From positions 1 through 15,295 of the forward strand of contig CAIZIN010000002.1 of assembly GCA_903933085.1 (NCBI GenBank): a stretch of DNA of 15,295 bases, given 5' to 3'. Under the pieces are notes generated by a model. That model did no database searches. It had not been told where the DNA came from and worked only from the letters and a program-made list of their open reading frames with translations. Positions within the stretch are counted from its first letter, which is position 1. The number at the start of each line of letters is the position of its first letter. Position numbers and translations under genes: made by a program. This DNA is from an uncultured bacterium (lineage in GTDB: Bacteria > Patescibacteriota > Minisyncoccia > Phycocordibacterales > CAIZIN01). Positions 12,554 to 15,295 of this stretch are shown here, piece after piece.

Positions 12554-12838
12554 TCCCGTTAGATATCAAAACGTTATGAACTATGTCTATGTGTTAAAGA
12601 GTAGAAAAGACGACAGTTGGTACACGGGGTCAACTAGAGATCTCCGAAAACGCTTTAATCAACATAATAAAGGGCAGTCGGGTTATACAAGAGATAAAAT
12701 CCCCTACGATATAATTTATTACGAGGCTTGTATAAACGAACATGATGCGAGAGTAAGAGAGAAGTACTTAAAATCAGGTCCAGGTAAGCGTTATCTTAAA
12801 AACAGATTAAAGAGTTTTTTATCTCTAACGGGAGTAAT
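12549..12838 (+). mobile_element. Candidate small mobile element: GIY-YIG gene between inverted repeats
   Basis: ATTAATCCCGTTAGA (12549-12563) and TCTAACGGGAGTAAT (12824-12838) are inverted repeats with 14 of 15 matches and a perfect 10-bp core. Together they bracket the nuclease gene. The left copy includes the stop codon of the preceding gene; the right copy lies inside the nuclease reading frame (read as SLTGV). A second, nuclease-free pair of the same repeats lies at 12901-13003. I see no target-site duplication, so mobility is inferred from repeat structure and nuclease content. Confidence 0.5.
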
Positions 12839-12869
12839 GGGAATTGCTGGTATTGATATTGAAAAATGA
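12576..12869 (+). CDS. GIY-YIG nuclease superfamily protein (UPF0213-like)
   Basis: A small single-domain GIY-YIG protein. YVYVLKS (3-9) and WYTGST (15-20) are the two strands giving the GIY and YIG motifs (here Y-V-Y and Y-T-G). DLRKRFNQHNKG (22-33) carries the helix arginine (R26 or neighbour). IIYYEACINEHDARVREKYLKSG (46-68) holds the conserved Glu of REKYLK (E62) typical of UPF0213. At 97 aa it has the usual length with a short unusual tail. Residues up to SLTG (83-86) are encoded inside the flanking inverted repeat, and VMGIAGIDIEK is encoded beyond it, as if read out of the element into adjacent DNA. The cellular role of UPF0213 is not established; homologues elsewhere include homing and repair nucleases. 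It sits 22 nt after the TraG-like stop and has no clear promoter or SD. Confidence 0.88.
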   Translation: MNYVYVLKSRKDDSWYTGSTRDLRKRFNQHNKGQSGYTRDKIPYDIIYYEACINEHDARVREKYLKSGPGKRYLKNRLKSFLSLTGVMGIAGIDIEK

Positions 12870-12900
12870 TAGAATAGCCCAGTAGATTATTTTTTGAATT

Positions 12901-13003
12901 TCCCGTTAGAAGTTTATCATAGGTATAGTTTGAAGCTTCGGGATGATTTGGTAAAATGTAGGTATTGTTAGTAAAAAGATTATTAAATAAACCTCTAACG
13001 GGA
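12901..13003. mobile_element. 103-bp nuclease-free copy of the TCCCGTTAGA inverted-repeat structure, upstream of murD
   Basis: Left arm 12901-12917 begins TCCCGTTAGAAGTTTAT. The right arm 12987-13003 ends TCTAACGGGA and pairs over 17 bp with one mismatch. The 10-bp core is identical to that flanking the GIY-YIG gene. It carries no nuclease, like a MITE or deletion derivative. It ends 3 nt before the murD ATG and contains a TGGTAAAAT promoter-like sequence. A short frame in it ends with CTA ACG GGA TAA (LTG-stop), the same reading of the repeat as in the nuclease gene. Confidence 0.55.
12949..12957 (+). promoter_or_regulatory. Candidate extended -10 promoter of murD
   Basis: TGGTAAAAT, hexamer TAAAAT at 12952-12957 (5 of 6) with TG at 12949-12950, inside the 103-bp repeat element. 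A start near 12964 would give a leader of about 43 nt that carries the right repeat arm just before the ATG. Confidence 0.45.
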
Positions 13004-13006
13004 TAA

Positions 13007-14587
13007 ATGTGGAAAAATAAAAAAACATTACTATTTGGCCTTGGGATACTTGGTGGTGGAGTTGAAACCGCAAAATTTCTTTTAAAAAAAGGAGTTAAGC
13101 TTTCTGTTACAGATTCAAAAAGTAAAGAGCATCTAGCTCCCTCGATAGCCAAACTTCCCAAAGATATCTCATATACATTAGGACAACATAAAGATACTGA
13201 TATTAAAAAAGTTGATGCTGTTATCTTTAACCCGGGGGTTGCATACGAAAGCGAATGGGTGAAAAAAGCTCTTGCAATGAAAAAAGAAGTTTATAATGAC
13301 TTTTCACTTTTTCTTTCTGTTTTGAAGGAAAAAAAAGAAACACCTAAATATATTGCCGTAACAGGTACGAGAGGGAAGACAACATCAACAACTTGGATAC
13401 ATCATTTTTTGAATGGCTCTGCTGTTGGAGGGAACATGCCAGAAAATGGATTACTTAAAATTGTAAATCAGAAAACAAATCTTTTTGCTTTGGAGCTCTC
13501 TTCTTTTCAATTGGAGTTTGTACAGAAAGGGAATCTTGCTCCTAAAGTCGCTGTTGTAACAAATCTTTACCGCGATCATTTAAATAGATATAAAAAAATG
13601 GGAAAGTACGCGAAAGCAAAAGCTAATATTTTTCTAAATCAAACATCTGAAGATTTTTTGATTCTAAATGCTGATAATGAATGGAGTGCTTTTTTCTTAA
13701 AGCAAAAACCAAAAGCCCAGATATATTGGTTTTCATTAAAACCATTAGCTAAAGGTAAAAAAGGAATGTATTTGAAGGGAGACAAGTTGGTTTGGAGGGA
13801 GACAAAAGATGTCGTTGTAGGAACATCACCTTTTGAAGATGTTGCTCATAATGCTAATCTCCTAACAGCACTCACTGCCTCATATTTATATGCTGGATCT
13901 TGGCAAGAATTATTCGGTAAAATTGATACATTGCCACAGATTCCTTTGCGTCAGGAGGTCATTTTTGAGGCTAAAAAACTTAAGGTGGTCAATGATGGCG
14001 CTGCTACCTCTCCCGATGCTACAGTGGCCCTTTTAGACGCCTACAAGGGTATTCCAAAGGGTGATAAAGTGCTTATAACCGGAGGTACTGATAAAGATTT
14101 GGAATATGGTGTTTGGGCTAAAAAAGTAGCCAAAGAAATTGATCCGAAAAATCTATTTTTACTATCTGGAAGTGCAACTTTAAAAATGATAAAAGCTCTT
14201 ACAAAAGAGAGGTATTGGCTAAAACGAGTTGAGAAAACTCGTTCGCCCGATCAATCAAAGACTGATTTAGGGAAACAGATAAATCCTCGGATATTTGATT
14301 CGTATGAAGAAATATTGAAGGCGATTTCCGCATTTTCTGTCATTCCCGCACCCTTCTGTCATTCTGGCGAAGGCCGGAATCCAGTCTCTTCATCTGCATT
14401 CTTAAAAAATTCCGAGAATCCAAACCTTATTGTCTCCAAAAAATTCGCCACCGCCGTATCTAAACCTAAAGAAACCCAACTTCATATTCTTTTTTCTCCT
14501 TCTGCAGCCAGTTTTGAAAAATTCAAAAATGAATTCGATCGAGCTTCCAAATTTGTGAAGATTTTAAAGGGATCAGGGTTGATTTAA
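13007..14587 (+). CDS. murD: UDP-N-acetylmuramoylalanine--D-glutamate ligase (MurD-like), with repeat-derived insertion
   Basis: A Mur ligase that should add the second stem-peptide residue (D-Glu) to UDP-MurNAc-L-Ala using ATP. Motifs: Rossmann loop FGLGILGGGVE (10-20), P-loop VTGTRGKTT (118-126, Lys124), ELSSFQLE (163-170, a MurD signature), NLYRDHLNRY (186-195), the probable carbamylated lysine in YAKAKANIF (K205), NDGAATSPDA (329-338) and ITGGTDKDLEY (357-367). Two oddities. First, the canonical C-terminal motif NDSKATN reads NDGAATS, so the Lys that contacts substrate in E. coli MurD is Ala. Second, residues about 443-482 (SVIPAPFCHSGEGRNPVSS...) match a dispersed repeat and make the protein 526 aa against about 440-450 normally. 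A further hairpin (14223-14243) encodes KRVEKTRS. The frame is intact to the family's last strand (LHILFSPSAASF). The ATG lies 3 nt after a repeat element. Confidence 0.9.
   Translation: MWKNKKTLLFGLGILGGGVETAKFLLKKGVKLSVTDSKSKEHLAPSIAKLPKDISYTLGQHKDTDIKKVDAVIFNPGVAYESEWVKKALAMKKEVYNDFSLFLSVLKEKKETPKYIAVTGTRGKTTSTTWIHHFLNGSAVGGNMPENGLLKIVNQKTNLFALELSSFQLEFVQKGNLAPKVAVVTNLYRDHLNRYKKMGKYAKAKANIFLNQTSEDFLILNADNEWSAFFLKQKPKAQIYWFSLKPLAKGKKGMYLKGDKLVWRETKDVVVGTSPFEDVAHNANLLTALTASYLYAGSWQELFGKIDTLPQIPLRQEVIFEAKKLKVVNDGAATSPDATVALLDAYKGIPKGDKVLITGGTDKDLEYGVWAKKVAKEIDPKNLFLLSGSATLKMIKALTKERYWLKRVEKTRSPDQSKTDLGKQINPRIFDSYEEILKAISAFSVIPAPFCHSGEGRNPVSSSAFLKNSENPNLIVSKKFATAVSKPKETQLHILFSPSAASFEKFKNEFDRASKFVKILKGSGLI
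14361..14380. repeat. ATTCTGGC...GCCGGAAT palindromic repeat inside murD
   Basis: Arms ATTCTGGC and GCCGGAAT (one G-T pair) around GAAG, preceded by GTC and followed by CCAG, with a truncated GTCATTCCCGC copy just upstream (about 14338-14349). It is read in frame as FCHSGEGRNPV. Same family as 2083-2102 and 10182-10205. Confidence 0.75.
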
Positions 14588-14628
14588 TAGCTGTTAGATG
14601 CCAGGCTCTAGCTACTAGCAAAAAATAC

Positions 14629-14661
14629 AAATAGATGGTGTGCTTTGCGCACCATCTATTT
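14629..14661. terminator. Bidirectional terminator between murD and the glycosyltransferase
   Basis: A 15-bp stem (14629-14643 and 14647-14661, one G-T pair) with a TTT loop. The core is AGATGGTGTGC/GCGCACCATCT with AAAATA-type and TATTTT flanks, giving a T-run on both strands. It lies between two convergent genes and can end both transcripts. Confidence 0.85.
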
Positions 14662-14677
14662 TGTTACTCATTATGAG

Positions 14678-15295
14678 TTATCTGCTATAAGTTATTCTAG
14701 TCTTCTCCACCATTTGATCTAAACTAAAATTTCCTTCCACGATTTCTTTTAATTTTCTTCCATGCATTTCTCTAAGTGATGGATCTTGTAAATATAGTTC
14801 AATTGCAAAAGCTAATGCTTTAGGATCTTTTGGCGGAACTAAGGTTCCAGAAACTCCAGATTCGATTAGGTTAGGGATACCTCCAACTGTAGTCGAGATC
14901 ACAGGAAGTCCAGCAAAACCTGCTTCGATGAGTACATAGGGTAGTCCTTCTTTTAGTGATGGAAGAATAAAAATATCAAAGGCTTTTAAGTATTCTCCGG
15001 CGATAGGTAGTGTTCCGGTAAAAATTATTGGTGCATTTAGTTTTATTTTTAATTTCCGGAGCTCTTCTAGTTTTTCTCCATCTCCAATAATAACAGACTT
15101 AATATTTTCATCTTTCAGATATGAAAAGGAATTAATTAAAAATTCTAAACCTTTGTTGTGATTCAGTTCGGCAATAGTCCCAATTAATATTCCGTCGTAT
15201 TCATTTCCCAAAAGCTTAATTCTCGATTCATCTTTTGATATAAAATTTATCGGAGTAATTCCATTTGGAATATAAGTTGTTTTTTCTGAGATAAA
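14678..15295 (-). CDS. Glycosyltransferase family 4 (GT-B fold), C-terminal part; 5' end outside the window
   Basis: The frame is open without stop from the right window edge to a TAG at 14678-14680, giving 205 residues. It begins FISEKTTYIPNGITPINF, the YIPNGI motif at the N/C-domain junction of GT4 enzymes, so the gene continues beyond the window and a TTG at 15211 is not its start. The rest is a typical GT4 C-terminal Rossmann domain: ILIGTIAELNHNKGLEFLI, VIIGDGEKLEEL, IIFTGTLP, FDIFILPSLKEGLPYVLIEAG with the E-x7-E motif that binds the nucleotide sugar, and GVSGTLVPPKDP. It retains the anomeric configuration and would transfer a sugar from a nucleotide donor to a cell-surface glycan or lipid; donor and acceptor cannot be told. 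It is convergent with murD across a shared terminator. Confidence 0.92.
   Translation of the reverse strand, partial: FISEKTTYIPNGITPINFISKDESRIKLLGNEYDGILIGTIAELNHNKGLEFLINSFSYLKDENIKSVIIGDGEKLEELRKLKIKLNAPIIFTGTLPIAGEYLKAFDIFILPSLKEGLPYVLIEAGFAGLPVISTTVGGIPNLIESGVSGTLVPPKDPKALAFAIELYLQDPSLREMHGRKLKEIVEGNFSLDQMVEKTRITYSR

Noticed and set aside
12549..13003. CRISPR array (recurring TCCCGTTAGA / TCTAACGGGA motifs)
   Set aside because: The motifs alternate in orientation and spacing (about 270, 70 and 80 nt) and bracket a gene; there are no regular spacers or cas genes.
14223..14243. AACGAGTT...AACTCGTT hairpin in murD as an independent palindromic element
   Set aside because: An 8-bp stem in variable C-terminal sequence; single copy here, so mentioned with murD only.
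15209..15211. TTG as the glycosyltransferase start
   Set aside because: The frame continues upstream through the conserved YIPNGI motif to the window edge, so this TTG is internal.
1..15295. tRNA, rRNA or riboswitch genes
   Set aside because: No tRNA cloverleaf with CCA-end context, rRNA-like sequence or known riboswitch core was recognised on reading; a covariance search was not possible here.

Overview
The window is AT-rich, densely packed and uses the standard bacterial code (UGA is a stop after the carboxypeptidase, murC and GIY-YIG genes). Small intergenic gaps, compact versions of universal enzymes, a UPF0213-type GIY-YIG nuclease, a DUF4015-type putative glycoside hydrolase and a stand-alone VirD4/TraG-like ATPase with a long low-complexity tail together suggest a Candidate Phyla Radiation (Patescibacteria, probably Parcubacteria-like) chromosome. 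This is an inference from gene style; no rRNA is present to prove it.

Layout. 1-105 is the 3' end of a probable HAD-type hydrolase, followed by a promoter and a possible 24-residue hydrophobic peptide. 194-637 (minus) is an unrecognised 147-aa gene, divergent from an S11 D-Ala-D-Ala carboxypeptidase (715-1641). murB (1742-2980, minus) is divergent from murA (3015-4535), with only 34 bp between them. Then follow pyruvate kinase (4771-6195), murC (6308-7603), a strong terminator, rsmI (7710-8426), a small two-helix membrane protein coupled to a membrane-anchored putative glycoside hydrolase (8594-10129), a TraG/VirD4-like ATPase (10442-12553), a GIY-YIG nuclease (12576-12869) and murD (13007-14587). 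A bidirectional terminator separates murD from the 3' part of a GT4 glycosyltransferase (14678-15295, minus). The common theme is peptidoglycan and envelope: MurA and MurB make UDP-MurNAc, MurC and MurD add the first two amino acids, the S11 enzyme trims stem peptides, and the glycosyltransferase and glycoside hydrolase probably act on envelope glycans.

Most notable. (1) MurA carries an N-terminal Cro/C1-type HTH, and the murB-murA gap is almost entirely a 26-bp palindrome containing both -10 boxes, which suggests an enzyme that represses its own promoter and that of murB. (2) Several promoters are extended -10 elements placed exactly 6 nt before the ATG, so the mRNAs should be leaderless. 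(3) Short palindromic repeats sit in frame inside murB, rsmI and murD, adding low-complexity insertions to essential enzymes, much like Rickettsia palindromic elements. (4) The GIY-YIG gene lies between inverted TCCCGTTAGA repeats, and a 103-bp nuclease-free copy of the same structure lies directly upstream of murD and probably supplies its promoter.
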